NCBI GenBank assembly: GCA_964585575.1
Contig: CAZPEM010000055.1
Span: 1-18,856, forward strand
Source: UBA4655 sp964585575
GTDB lineage: Bacteria; Planctomycetota; Planctomycetia; Pirellulales; UBA1268
Reading direction: 5' to 3'
DNA length: 18,856 bases
The notes beneath the pieces were generated by a model. That model saw only the letters and a list, made by a program, of their open reading frames with translations, did not search any database and was not told the DNA's origin. The translations under genes and the position numbers were made by a program. This document shows positions 1 through 7,177 of the stretch, one piece after another; position 1 is the first letter of the stretch, and each line of letters starts with the position of its first letter.

Positions 1-2
1 AG

Positions 3-259
<257 letters not shown>

Positions 260-409
260 GTCGGATCGCCGACCGTTCAAGGATACACGGCCGGCGGATG
301 CCAGGAAGCCCCCGGCAGCCCCGGCCGCCTCGAAAGCTTTCCCGCAACGCGGGCGATCGCGTACGCTTTCAAAAGCCCGCCCCGTCCCGCCCTGGCCCGG
401 AGCCCCCGC

Positions 410-1429
410 ATGGAACGCTATCGAGAACCGACCGTGGCGGCGCCGGAGGAGGCGACCGGGGAGGACAGGGCCCTGCGTCCCCAGCGGTTCGAGGAGATGG
501 TGGGGCAGCGGCAGGTGATGGAGCGGCTGCTCATCGCGGTGGACGCGGCCAGGAAGCGGCAGGAAGTGCTCGGCCACATCCTCCTCGACGGCCCGCCGGG
601 GCTCGGCAAGACGACCTTCGCCACCTGCATCCCGCGGGAACTCGGCACGACCCTCCAGATCGCCAGCGGTGCGGCGCTCGCCGCGCCGAAGGACCTGCTC
701 CCCTATCTGACCAACGCGGTCGAGGGGTCGGTTCTCTTCATCGACGAGATTCACAGGCTTCCGATCGCGGTGGAGGAGTTTCTCTACCCCGCCATGGAGG
801 ATTTTCGGGTGGACATCACGCTCGGCGACGGCGTGGCCGCCCGCACGATCAACATGCCGCTGCGTCCCTTCACGCTCATCGGTGCGACGACCCGCGCGGG
901 GCTCATCTCCGCCCCGCTCCGCGACCGCTTCCAGATGCGTGAGCACCTCGACTTCTACGGCGTGGAGGAGCTCGCCGAGATCGTGCGGAGGTCGGCGGCG
1001 AAGCTCGACATGCCGATGGACGACGCCTCGGCGGAGGAGATCGCCCGCCGCAGCCGCGGCACCCCCCGGCTCGCCAACAACCGGCTGCGGTGGATCCGCG
1101 ACTACTCGACGAGCCGAGCGGCGAACGAGATGAACGTCGGCGTCGTGCGGACCGCGCTCGACATGCAGGGAATCGACGAACGCGGGCTCGACGGCTTCGA
1201 CCGCCGGTATCTCGAGACGATCCACCGCGTCTTCGGCGGCGGCCCGGCCGGCATCGAGGCGATCGCCCACACGATGAGCAGCGCCCCCGACACGCTCGAG
1301 GACGACGTGGAGCCGTTCCTGCTGCGGTGCGAGCTGGTCGTCCGCACCCCCCGCGGCCGACGGCTCACGGCCCTCGGCGAGGAACACCTCGGCGTCGTCC
1401 GCCGCACCGACCAGGGCCGGCTGTTCTGA
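410..1429 (+). CDS. ruvB: Holliday junction branch-migration ATPase RuvB
   Basis: This 339-residue protein is the usual length for RuvB, the hexameric AAA+ motor that works with RuvA to migrate Holliday junctions in recombinational repair. Visible motifs are the N-terminal LRPQRFEEMVGQ, Walker A GPPGLGKT (61-68), Walker B FIDEIHRL (110-117), sensor 1 IGATTRAG (157-164) followed by PLRDRF (169-174) with the arginine-finger region, sensor 2 RGTPR (216-220), and a C-terminal winged helix with FGGGPAGIEA (275-284), TLEDDVEP and RTPRGR (312-317). The ATG at 410 was chosen because the family N-terminus fits; the frame is open further upstream but unrelated there. The sensor-2 helix (LANNRLRWIRDY) deviates slightly from the common IANRLLRRVRD. 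No ruvA or ruvC is adjacent, so the gene stands alone between a tRNA and a repeat-rich gap. Confidence 0.95.
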   Translation: MERYREPTVAAPEEATGEDRALRPQRFEEMVGQRQVMERLLIAVDAARKRQEVLGHILLDGPPGLGKTTFATCIPRELGTTLQIASGAALAAPKDLLPYLTNAVEGSVLFIDEIHRLPIAVEEFLYPAMEDFRVDITLGDGVAARTINMPLRPFTLIGATTRAGLISAPLRDRFQMREHLDFYGVEELAEIVRRSAAKLDMPMDDASAEEIARRSRGTPRLANNRLRWIRDYSTSRAANEMNVGVVRTALDMQGIDERGLDGFDRRYLETIHRVFGGGPAGIEAIAHTMSSAPDTLEDDVEPFLLRCELVVRTPRGRRLTALGEEHLGVVRRTDQGRLF

Positions 1430-1455
1430 GGAACGGCTCGTGAGAAGCGTTCTCC

Positions 1456-1485
1456 GTGGCGTTTGAAGGTGTGGCGTTTGAAGGA
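1456..1485. repeat. 15-bp tandem duplication after ruvB
   Basis: Two adjacent copies of GTGGCGTTTGAAGG(T/A) occur at 1456-1470 and 1471-1485 and match at 14 of 15 positions. They lie 26 bp after the ruvB stop, in non-coding sequence. They belong to the series of short tandem duplications seen through this window. Confidence 0.85.
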
Positions 1486-1636
1486 CACCGCATTGCCGCC
1501 GGGGGAGCGGAAGCATCGTCGCTACGGTGAGGATACACCTGATGCTCCTCAACGTTCCCCGACCCCCCGAACACGCCCCCCGGTAGCGTTCAGCATCAAA
1601 GCTGCCTTTTTCATCTGCCGCAACGTTTGACCGCGA

Positions 1637-1766
1637 GGGGCTGCCCGTGCCCCGTAGCCGGGCTATGGGAGCGAGCGAAGGCACGGGGCCGAAGCGAAGC
1701 TGACATGCAGTGAACGGAGGTCTGGAGGACCGAAGCGAGCGTCCGGCCAGGGGCACGGGCAGCCCC
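1637..1766 (+). repeat. Dispersed inverted-repeat element, copy A
   Basis: The element is bounded by a perfect 17-bp inverted repeat: GGGGCTGCCCGTGCCCC at 1637-1653 and its reverse complement at 1750-1766, enclosing 96 bp. The interior carries GGAGCGAGCG, GAAGCGAAG and GCGAGCGTCCGG blocks. The same order of blocks recurs in opposite orientation at 5853-6000 (copy B), so this is a dispersed family rather than a unique hairpin. It sits in the 486-bp gap between ruvB and rpmF. Apart from this element, the 15-bp duplication and the rpmF promoter, I see no gene in that gap. It could be a MITE-like or REP-like element, or a transcribed structured region. No transposase is associated. Confidence 0.75.
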
Positions 1767-1827
1767 GAGCTCACCAGGCCAGACTCACCGCAAAAAACGC
1801 GGCCAACCCGGCCAAGAGGCCTTACGA

Positions 1828-1857
1828 TTGACCGGGCCGTGGGGCTGCGGCTACAGT
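1828..1857 (+). promoter_or_regulatory. Candidate sigma70-type promoter for the rpmF-fab operon
   Basis: A -35 box TTGACC (1828-1833) and a -10 box TACAGT (1852-1857) are separated by 18 bp. This predicts a start near 1864, about 50 nt before the rpmF ATG. It is the best promoter-like pair in the gap and is placed between inverted-repeat element A and rpmF. It is read by eye from the consensus only. Confidence 0.45.
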
Positions 1858-1869
1858 TGAGACGTCGGG

Positions 1870-1881
1870 AAACGGCCGTTT
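1870..1881. promoter_or_regulatory. 12-bp palindrome in the rpmF leader
   Basis: AAACGGCCGTTT is a perfect palindrome lying 34 bp upstream of the rpmF start and just downstream of the predicted transcription start. The position fits either an operator for a dimeric repressor or a leader hairpin. Which protein, if any, binds it cannot be told from the sequence. Confidence 0.3.
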
Positions 1882-1915
1882 TCCGGCGGTTTCAGGCTTC
1901 AGGGTTTCGACGATC

Positions 1916-2095
1916 ATGGCAGTTCCAAAGCGGCGGCAATCGAATCAAAAGACGCGTTCTCGGCGGGCCCACGACTTCCTCACGCCCCGCCAACTCGCGT
2001 TCTGCCCGAATTGCGGCAAGGCCACGCCGACCCACCGGATCTGTCCCGGCTGCGGCTTCTACATGGGCCGCATCGTTATCAAGTCGGAAGAGTGA
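1916..2095 (+). CDS. rpmF: 50S ribosomal protein L32
   Basis: This small 59-residue protein begins MAVPKRRQSNQKTRSRRAHD, the classic bL32 N-terminus (MAVPK, then a basic KTRSRR stretch that lies along rRNA). Four cysteines, C30-x2-C33 and C43-x2-C46 (CPNC and CPGC), form the zinc-binding finger found in zinc-containing L32 proteins. The C-terminus GFYMGRIVIKSEE also fits the family (YRGREVI-like). The length is normal. It is a structural protein of the large ribosomal subunit and is the first gene of a cluster continuing into fatty acid synthesis genes, as in many bacteria. The predicted promoter at 1828-1857 lies directly upstream. Its last codons are part of a 17-bp tandem duplication that extends past the stop. 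Confidence 0.95.
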   Translation: MAVPKRRQSNQKTRSRRAHDFLTPRQLAFCPNCGKATPTHRICPGCGFYMGRIVIKSEE

Positions 2096-2111
2096 TCAAG
2101 TCGGAAGAATG
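2078..2111. repeat. 17-bp tandem duplication spanning the rpmF stop codon
   Basis: ATCAAGTCGGAAGAGTG (2078-2094) is followed at once by ATCAAGTCGGAAGAATG (2095-2111), 16 of 17 positions identical. The first copy encodes the last residues of L32 up to TG of the TGA stop. The second copy is non-coding and lies between rpmF and fabD. Confidence 0.85.
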
Positions 2112-2182
2112 ATCCTTCGGCCCCTCGATTTCGATCCCCACGATTTCGTTTGCCCCTCAAGAGGCCCCTTCCGGGGGATGCT

Positions 2183-3091
2183 TTGAGCAAGCTTGCGGTG
2201 CTTTTTCCGGGGCAGGGAGCGCAGGCGGTCGGCATGGTCGGCGGCTGGGCGGATGGAAACGGGAAGGTCCGCGAACTCTTCGACCTCGCTGGCTCCATTC
2301 TCGGCTACGACCTCGAGGCGATCTGCCGCTTTGGACCCAAGGAAAAGCTCGACACGACCGCCGTCAGCCAGCCGGCGCTGCTTGTGACGAGCCTTGCGGC
2401 CCTCGAGGTGCTCGCGAGCCGCGACGAGTCGCCGCTCGGATCGGTCGCCGCGGCGGCTGGGCTCTCCCTCGGCGAGTACACGGCACTCGTCTTCGCCGGT
2501 GCGATCGAGCCTGCCGATGCGATCCGGGTGGTCGCCGAACGGGGCCGGGCCATGCAGGAGTGCGCTGAGCGGACGCCGGGGATGATGGTGGCCGTGCTCG
2601 GCCTCGATCGCGACGTCGTGGCGGGGCTGTGCGACGCGGCCCGTGGCGTGGACGTGCTTTCGGTGGCGAACGTGCTCTGCCCCGGCAACGTGGTCGTTTC
2701 CGGGCACCGGTCGGCCTGCGAGCGGCTCGAGACGGCCGCGGCGGCGGCGGGGGCCATGAAGTGCGTGCGGCTCGATGTTGCCGGCGCCTTCCACACGCCG
2801 CTGATGCAGGATGCCGTCGACCGTCTCGCCGCGGTGCTCGCGGGGATCGAGATCCGCCCGCCGCGGATTCCCGTCGTGAGCAACGTGGACGCCATGCCGC
2901 ACGACGATCCCGACGACATCCGCCGGCTGCTCGCGCGGCAAGTGTGCGGCGTCGTCGAGTGGCATCGATCGATGGAGCACCTCCTCGCGGCAGGCGTCGA
3001 TCATTTCTGGGAGATCGGGCCCGGCCGGGTTCTCCGAGGCCTTCTGAAGCGAATCAACCGGGCCGCCGCGTCGAGCGGCATTCCCGACTAG
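2183..3091 (+). CDS. fabD: Malonyl-CoA:ACP transacylase FabD
   Basis: FabD moves malonate from CoA to the 4'-phosphopantetheine of AcpP, supplying the extender unit for fatty acid elongation. The 302-residue product has the full acyltransferase pattern: FPGQGAQ (8-14), nucleophile Ser95 in GLSLGEY, Arg120 in ERGRAM, active-site His204 in AGAFHTPLM, and the C-terminal EIGPGRVLRGLLKRI. I chose the TTG at 2183 because it gives the family-typical start MSKLAVLFPGQGAQ and is preceded by a GGGGGA purine run. An in-frame TTG at 2150 would add 11 residues and has no ribosome-binding site. The gene lies 87 bp after rpmF and 30 bp before fabG. plsX and fabH, often found between rpmF and fabD, are absent here. 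Confidence 0.93.
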   Translation: MSKLAVLFPGQGAQAVGMVGGWADGNGKVRELFDLAGSILGYDLEAICRFGPKEKLDTTAVSQPALLVTSLAALEVLASRDESPLGSVAAAAGLSLGEYTALVFAGAIEPADAIRVVAERGRAMQECAERTPGMMVAVLGLDRDVVAGLCDAARGVDVLSVANVLCPGNVVVSGHRSACERLETAAAAAGAMKCVRLDVAGAFHTPLMQDAVDRLAAVLAGIEIRPPRIPVVSNVDAMPHDDPDDIRRLLARQVCGVVEWHRSMEHLLAAGVDHFWEIGPGRVLRGLLKRINRAAASSGIPD

Positions 3092-3121
3092 CCAACAAGC
3101 ATTCCAGGAGCCAATCGCCCC

Positions 3122-3910
3122 ATGAGCGAGAAGCAGGATTCAGCCGTCGCCGCCGGAAAGCGGCTGCACGTCGACTTGAGCGGCCAGGTGGCGATCGTGA
3201 CGGGGGCCTCGCAGGGACTCGGTCGGGCGATCGCCGAGACCCTCGCCGCCAACGGTGCGACGGTCGCCGTCGTCGCCCGGAGCGCCGAAAAGCTCGCGGC
3301 CGTCGCGGCCGGCATCCGTGCTGCGGGCGGCCGGGCCGAGGAGTTCCCCTGCGACGTCTCGAAGCCCGAGCAGGTGCTCTCGACGGTCGAGGCCGTTGTG
3401 GCGAAACTCGGCCGCCTCGACGTGCTCGTGAACAATGCCGGAGTCACCCGCGACACGCTCCTGCCTCGCATGGGCGATGAGGAATGGGACGAGGTGCTCC
3501 TCACGAACCTCCGCGGGCCGTTCCTGTTCACGCGGGCCGCGAGCCGGCCGATGATGCAGCAGCGGTACGGGCGGATCATCAACGTGGCGAGCGTTTCCGG
3601 CATGATCGGCAACGCGGGTCAGGCGAACTACTCAGCTTCGAAGGCCGGGCTCATCGGCTTTACGAAGACCGTCTCGAAGGAGCTCGCCGGCCGGAAAATC
3701 ACGGTCAATGCGGTGGCGCCAGGCTTCATCGCCAGCGACATGACGGCCGCCCTGGGGCCGGCCCTGCTCGACGAGGTCAAGAAACGTGTGCCCGTGAAGC
3801 GGCTCGGAGAGGCCTGGGAGATCGCCGAGGCGGTGCTCTTCCTGGCATCCCCCTCTTCCGGCTACGTGAACGGGCAGGTGATCGTGGTCGATGGCGGCCT
3901 GATCGCCTGA
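3122..3910 (+). CDS. fabG: 3-oxoacyl-[ACP] reductase FabG
   Basis: FabG performs the NADPH-dependent reduction of 3-ketoacyl-ACP, the first reductive step of each elongation cycle. The 262-residue protein is a classical short-chain dehydrogenase: nucleotide-binding TGASQGLG (27-34), NNAG (104-107), and the catalytic tetrad Asn129, Ser157, Tyr170 and Lys174 (YSASK). NAGQANYSASKAG and the C-terminal GYVNGQVIVVDGGL are typical of FabG rather than of other SDRs. About 18 N-terminal residues precede the usual start of the fold (GQVAIVTG), which is slightly long. Its position between fabD and acpP settles the assignment. The 201-bp gap that follows contains a separate promoter for acpP. Confidence 0.95.
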   Translation: MSEKQDSAVAAGKRLHVDLSGQVAIVTGASQGLGRAIAETLAANGATVAVVARSAEKLAAVAAGIRAAGGRAEEFPCDVSKPEQVLSTVEAVVAKLGRLDVLVNNAGVTRDTLLPRMGDEEWDEVLLTNLRGPFLFTRAASRPMMQQRYGRIINVASVSGMIGNAGQANYSASKAGLIGFTKTVSKELAGRKITVNAVAPGFIASDMTAALGPALLDEVKKRVPVKRLGEAWEIAEAVLFLASPSSGYVNGQVIVVDGGLIA

Positions 3911-3947
3911 AGATGCCGGTCGGCGAAATCGGGAGGCCTGGCAGGTC

Positions 3948-3976
3948 TGGACAGGTATTCCGAGAGCCGGTATATC
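3948..3976 (+). promoter_or_regulatory. Candidate internal promoter for acpP
   Basis: TGGACA (3948-3953) and TATATC (3971-3976) are spaced 17 bp apart. An overlapping TATCAT at 3973-3978 is an alternative -10 box. Transcription would start near 3983, leaving about 130 nt of leader before acpP. A separate promoter fits the usual need for far more AcpP than Fab enzymes. Confidence 0.45.
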
Positions 3977-4111
3977 ATTCGCGAACCCGGACCGGAGACC
4001 ATGGAAGGAAAAATCGGTTCGCGGAGTGCCGAGTTGTGTTTTGTGTTTCCGGTGAGCGCACCGAGAGGTGTGCGGACCGGATGATTGGATCGGTTTCCCA
4101 GGAGGCGAGAA

Positions 4112-4351
4112 GTGGCTGCAACAGTTCAGGACCGCGTGATCGACATCGTCGCGTCCCAACTCGGCGTGAGCAAGGACCAGATCACCCCCGAGACATCGTT
4201 CATCAACGACCTCGGCGCTGATTCGCTCGATACGGTCGAATTGGTCATGGAGCTCGAGGAAGAGTTCGAGATCAACATCCCCGACGACGCCGCCGAGAAG
4301 ATCCAGACCGTCGGCCAGGCCGTTGAGTTCATCGAGAAGAGCCAAGGGTAG
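4112..4351 (+). CDS. acpP: Acyl carrier protein
   Basis: AcpP is the small acidic carrier that shuttles acyl chains between Fab enzymes on a phosphopantetheine arm. The 79-residue product has the modification site Ser38 in the hallmark GADSLD (35-40), followed by the recognition helix TVELVMELEEEF, and ends at the family-typical length. I chose the GTG at 4112 because AGGAGG lies at 4100-4105, six bases before it, and because it gives the normal N-terminus (MAATVQDRVIDIVASQLG). An in-frame TTG at 4085 is unlikely. The gene lies between fabG and fabF, the standard arrangement, and probably has its own promoter at 3948-3976. Confidence 0.96.
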   Translation: MAATVQDRVIDIVASQLGVSKDQITPETSFINDLGADSLDTVELVMELEEEFEINIPDDAAEKIQTVGQAVEFIEKSQG

Positions 4352-4462
4352 GGGCCGGCAGCCGGATAGCCGGACCGAGGGCCGTCCCCCGCCGTTTTGG
4401 CCGGTGAAATTCAGGCATTCAAGGATGCCGTCGCCGGTCGGCATTTAGGTCCTGTCGAGCAT

Positions 4463-4495
4463 TCATCACCTGAAAGCCGGAAGTCATCACCTGAA
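4463..4495. repeat. 21-bp-period direct repeat upstream of fabF
   Basis: TCATCACCTGAA occurs at 4463-4474 and again at 4484-4495, giving a period of 21 bp. A weaker third start (TCATCGCC) follows. It lies 19-51 bp before the fabF ATG, in the acpP-fabF gap. The purine run AAGGA at the end of the second copy is the only ribosome-binding-site-like sequence near the start. Confidence 0.75.
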
Positions 4496-4513
4496 GGATC
4501 GGGTCATCGCCGC

Positions 4514-5752
4514 ATGAAGCGACGCGTCGCCGTTACAGGATTGGGTGTGGTCACCTCCCTCGGCCGCCCCGTGGAGCTTTTCTGGGAGAAGCTGCTTCGC
4601 GGCGAAAGCGGGGTCGGGCCGATCACGCTCTTCGACGTGTCGGGCTTCAAGGTCCAGTTCGGCGGCCAGGTCCACTGGACGCCGGAGAACGAGGGGATCG
4701 CCAATCCGAAGGAGCTGCGGCGGCTCGACCGTTTCACGCAGTTCGCGATGGCGTCGGCCGCCGACGCCGTCCGCGACTCCGGGATCGACTTCTCGAAGGA
4801 GGATCCGCACCGGTGCGGGGTGATCATCGGCTCCGGCATCGGCGGTCTCTCCGAGTTCGAAGCCCAGCACGAGCGGCTGCTCACCAAGGGCATCGACAAG
4901 GTCTCGCCATTCACGATCCCGAAGCTCATGGTGAACTCGGGCAGCGGCCATGTCTCGAGCATGTATGGCATCAAGGGCCCGAATTTCTCGGTTGCGACGG
5001 CGTGCGCCAGTGCCGCCAATTCGATCGGCGAGGCCCTGCGGTCGATCCAGTACGGCGACTCCGACGTCATGGTCACCGGCGGCAGCGAGGCGGCCCTCAC
5101 GCCGATGGGCCTGGCCGGCTTCCAGAACATGCGAGCCCTGTCGTTCCGCACCGACGCCCCACAGCAGGCGAGCCGTCCCTTCGACGTCGATCGCGACGGC
5201 TTCGTGCTTGCGGAGGGGGCCGGCGTGGTCGTGCTCGAGGAACTGGAGCATGCCCGGCGTCGGGGAGCGAGGATCTACTGCGAGCTCATGGGCTATGGCG
5301 CCAGCGGAGACGCCGGCCACATCACGCAGCCCGACGAGGAGGGCCGCGGGGCGGCAAGGGCGATGGCGATGGCGCTCGCCGACGCCGGGAGAAATCCTGT
5401 CGACGTGCAGTACATCAACACCCACGGCACGAGCACTCCCCTCGGCGACAAGGCCGAGACCGTCGCCGTGAAGCGGGTCTTTGGCGAGCACGCGAAACGG
5501 CTGGCTCTCTCGAGCACGAAGAGCCACCTCGGCCACACGCTCGGCGCCAGTGGCGGGATCGAACTGGTGGTCTGTGCTCTGACGGTCGCGAAGGGCGTCA
5601 TCACGCCGACGATCAACCTCGATACCCCCGACCCCGACTGCGACCTCGACTATACGCCGAAGGTCCCGCGGGACGCCAAGGTGGACGTCGCGATGAGCAA
5701 CAGCTTCGGGTTCGGCGGCCACAACGCTTCGCTCGTGGTCGGTCGCGTGTAG
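4514..5752 (+). CDS. fabF: 3-oxoacyl-[ACP] synthase II FabF
   Basis: FabF condenses malonyl-ACP with acyl-ACP in the elongation step. The 412-residue length is normal. It begins MKRRVAVTGLGVVTSLG, and every catalytic feature is present: nucleophile Cys164 in ATACAS, His304 in INTHGTSTPLGD, Lys336 and His341 in STKSHLGH, and the gating loop NSFGFGGHN near the C-terminus. The ATG at 4514 gives the conserved start. The open frame extends 39 codons upstream, but that sequence is unlike the family and contains the 21-bp repeat. The gene follows acpP by 162 bp. This intact enzyme is the reference against which the degenerate homologue at 7178-8536 should be compared. Confidence 0.96.
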   Translation: MKRRVAVTGLGVVTSLGRPVELFWEKLLRGESGVGPITLFDVSGFKVQFGGQVHWTPENEGIANPKELRRLDRFTQFAMASAADAVRDSGIDFSKEDPHRCGVIIGSGIGGLSEFEAQHERLLTKGIDKVSPFTIPKLMVNSGSGHVSSMYGIKGPNFSVATACASAANSIGEALRSIQYGDSDVMVTGGSEAALTPMGLAGFQNMRALSFRTDAPQQASRPFDVDRDGFVLAEGAGVVVLEELEHARRRGARIYCELMGYGASGDAGHITQPDEEGRGAARAMAMALADAGRNPVDVQYINTHGTSTPLGDKAETVAVKRVFGEHAKRLALSSTKSHLGHTLGASGGIELVVCALTVAKGVITPTINLDTPDPDCDLDYTPKVPRDAKVDVAMSNSFGFGGHNASLVVGRV

Positions 5753-5810
5753 CGGCGTTCGGGGTTGGCCGCGTGCCTGCGGTCGCTTCCAGAGCCCGGC
5801 GATATGACAC

Positions 5811-5862
5811 GGGCAGCCCCTTACGGTCAACGCTGGTCAACTCTGCTGGTTCGGGGCTGCCC
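5811..5862. repeat. 10-bp inverted repeat preceding element B
   Basis: GGGCAGCCCC (5811-5820) and GGGGCTGCCC (5853-5862) are exact reverse complements around a 32-bp spacer, 58 bp after the fabF stop. The same sequence forms the core of the termini of elements A and B, so three termini lie in this gap. It could be a decayed extra copy or a stem able to attenuate transcription out of fabF. There is no T-tract for a classic terminator. Confidence 0.65.
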
Positions 5863-6000
5863 ATTTCCTTCGAGCGACCCCGCCCATCGCCGGACGCTCG
5901 CTCTGGACATCCTGTCCGTCGCTCGCTCGGATGCCGACTTCGCTTCGCAATCCTTGCTGCGCTCGTCTTCATACGCCGGCTCCTGGGCACGGGCAGCCTC
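5853..6000 (-). repeat. Dispersed inverted-repeat element, copy B
   Basis: In reverse orientation this region repeats the block order of copy A (1637-1766). A terminus GAGGCTGCCCGTGCCC is followed by AGCCGGCGTATG (copy A has AGCCGGGCTATG), GCGAAGCGAAG, GCGAGCG, then GAGCGAGCGTCCGG, and a terminal GGGCAGCCCC. It is about 148 bp, against 130 bp in copy A, so the copies have diverged by small insertions. It fills most of the 326-bp gap between fabF and the secretin-like gene. I find no convincing gene in that gap. Confidence 0.65.
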
Positions 6001-6078
6001 TCACCCCGAGATCGGCCGCGATTTCGCCTTGCGGCCTTCCGGGCGGACCTCCTAGAGTTCGGGGGTCGAGGTGATGGC

Positions 6079-7113
6079 ATGGTGGCGATTCACAAGCTCG
6101 TGTTCGGGCCGGTCTTCGCGATCGTGTGCTGCGGGATGGCGGTCTGCGCCGACGAGCCGCTCGTCGTCGCGGCGGTGAAGCCGACCTCCTGGACGGCTTC
6201 CGATCTCCAGTCCGACGGCGGGCAGGTGATGCAGACCTACGACATCTCGCCGTTCGTCGGGCAGGCCGGTCCGGGCAGTCAGAAGCTGGTCGTCGACTGG
6301 GTGCTCCAGGAAACGGGCTACTCCGCCTGGCACGGCACGCAGCTTGCCGCGATTGCGGCCGACGAGAAGTCGCTGCGTTGCTTCCACGTGCCGGCGATGC
6401 AGGACCGGGTGGCAGAGGTGGTTGCACGGTTCACGACCGACGCAGCCTCGCCGCACCGCTTCAGCGTTCGCGTGATCGGCATGGCCGGGCCGGCCTGGCG
6501 TGGAGCGGCGGTTGCGAGGCTGGAGCCGATCCCCACCGCGACGCCCGGGGTGCAGGCGTGGATGCTCCCGCGGGAGGAGCTCGCGATGCTTCTCGCCAAG
6601 GTTGGCGGGCGGTCCGATTTCCGGGAGCTGCCTACGGGCGCCGTGCTCGCGGCCAACGGCCAGCCCGCGGTGATCAGCGGCGGCCGCAGGCGTCCGTACA
6701 TCCAGGACGTTTCGATCCGGCCGGACGTCTGGCCCGGCTGGCAGGCAGTCCAGGCGGAGGCCGACGAAGGGCTGTCGCTCGACGTCCATCCGCTTCTTTC
6801 GAAGGACGGCGATTCGATCGAGGCGGTCGTCCGCTGCCGGATCGACCAGATCGAGCGGATGGCGCCGGTCGTGATCGGCTCTCCGACGCCGGATCGCTCG
6901 CGGTTGCAGATCGAGGTGCCGCAGCTCTCGAGCATCCGTGTGGGCGAGCGGTTCCGCTGGCCGAGCACGCATGCCCTCGTCGTTGGGCTGGGGCTCGTCC
7001 CCTGGCCCGTGCCCGACCCCGGTGCCGGCCAGGGGCCCTCGGTCTTCGCCGCGACCGCGGTCCGGCGGGACGTCGTCGTCATCGTGGAGCCGCGGCTGGC
7101 AGCCCGCCGCTGA
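6079..7113 (+). CDS. Secreted secretin-like protein of unknown role
   Basis: I cannot name this 344-residue protein. It begins with a typical Sec signal peptide (a hydrophobic stretch at residues 7-22, probable cleavage after AVCA at 21-24). Residues 50-130 (MQTYDISPFVG, a helix, LRCFHVPAMQDRVAEVVARF) resemble the small N-domains found before secretin domains. Residues 190-255 (AANGQPAVISGGRRRPYI, later GLSLDVHPLLSKDGDSIEAVV) resemble the secretin core pattern of a conserved NGQ, a GxxL.VxP strand and an alternating beta strand. The C-terminus VVIVEPRL also looks like the last secretin strand. It is much shorter than true secretins and lacks an obvious pilotin-binding region. The ATG at 6079 follows a GAGGTGA ribosome-binding site. 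It sits between fabF and a degenerate ketosynthase. The secretin-like reading is an inference. Confidence 0.75.
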   Translation: MVAIHKLVFGPVFAIVCCGMAVCADEPLVVAAVKPTSWTASDLQSDGGQVMQTYDISPFVGQAGPGSQKLVVDWVLQETGYSAWHGTQLAAIAADEKSLRCFHVPAMQDRVAEVVARFTTDAASPHRFSVRVIGMAGPAWRGAAVARLEPIPTATPGVQAWMLPREELAMLLAKVGGRSDFRELPTGAVLAANGQPAVISGGRRRPYIQDVSIRPDVWPGWQAVQAEADEGLSLDVHPLLSKDGDSIEAVVRCRIDQIERMAPVVIGSPTPDRSRLQIEVPQLSSIRVGERFRWPSTHALVVGLGLVPWPVPDPGAGQGPSVFAATAVRRDVVVIVEPRLAARR

Positions 7114-7126
7114 GCGGCCGGTTCGC

Positions 7127-7132
7127 TATACT
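7127..7132 (+). promoter_or_regulatory. Candidate -10 box upstream of the ketosynthase homologue
   Basis: TATACT, close to the TATAAT consensus, stands in GC-rich sequence 45 bp before the ATG of the ketosynthase homologue, inside the 64-bp intergenic space. No good -35 hexamer is at the right distance, so promoter strength is uncertain. If active, it would uncouple this gene from its secreted neighbour. Confidence 0.3.
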
Positions 7133-7177
7133 CCGCCGGTCCAACGGACCTCCCACGAGCACATAAGAAAGGGATAC

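Noticed and set aside
4397..4513. Extended N-terminus of FabF from an upstream start
   Set aside because: The 39 extra residues lie in repeat-containing spacer and do not resemble the family, while the ATG at 4514 gives the conserved N-terminus.
4813..6078. Upstream extension of the secretin-like protein frame through fabF
   Set aside because: The frame is open by chance across fabF and element B. The signal peptide and ribosome-binding site place the start at 6079.
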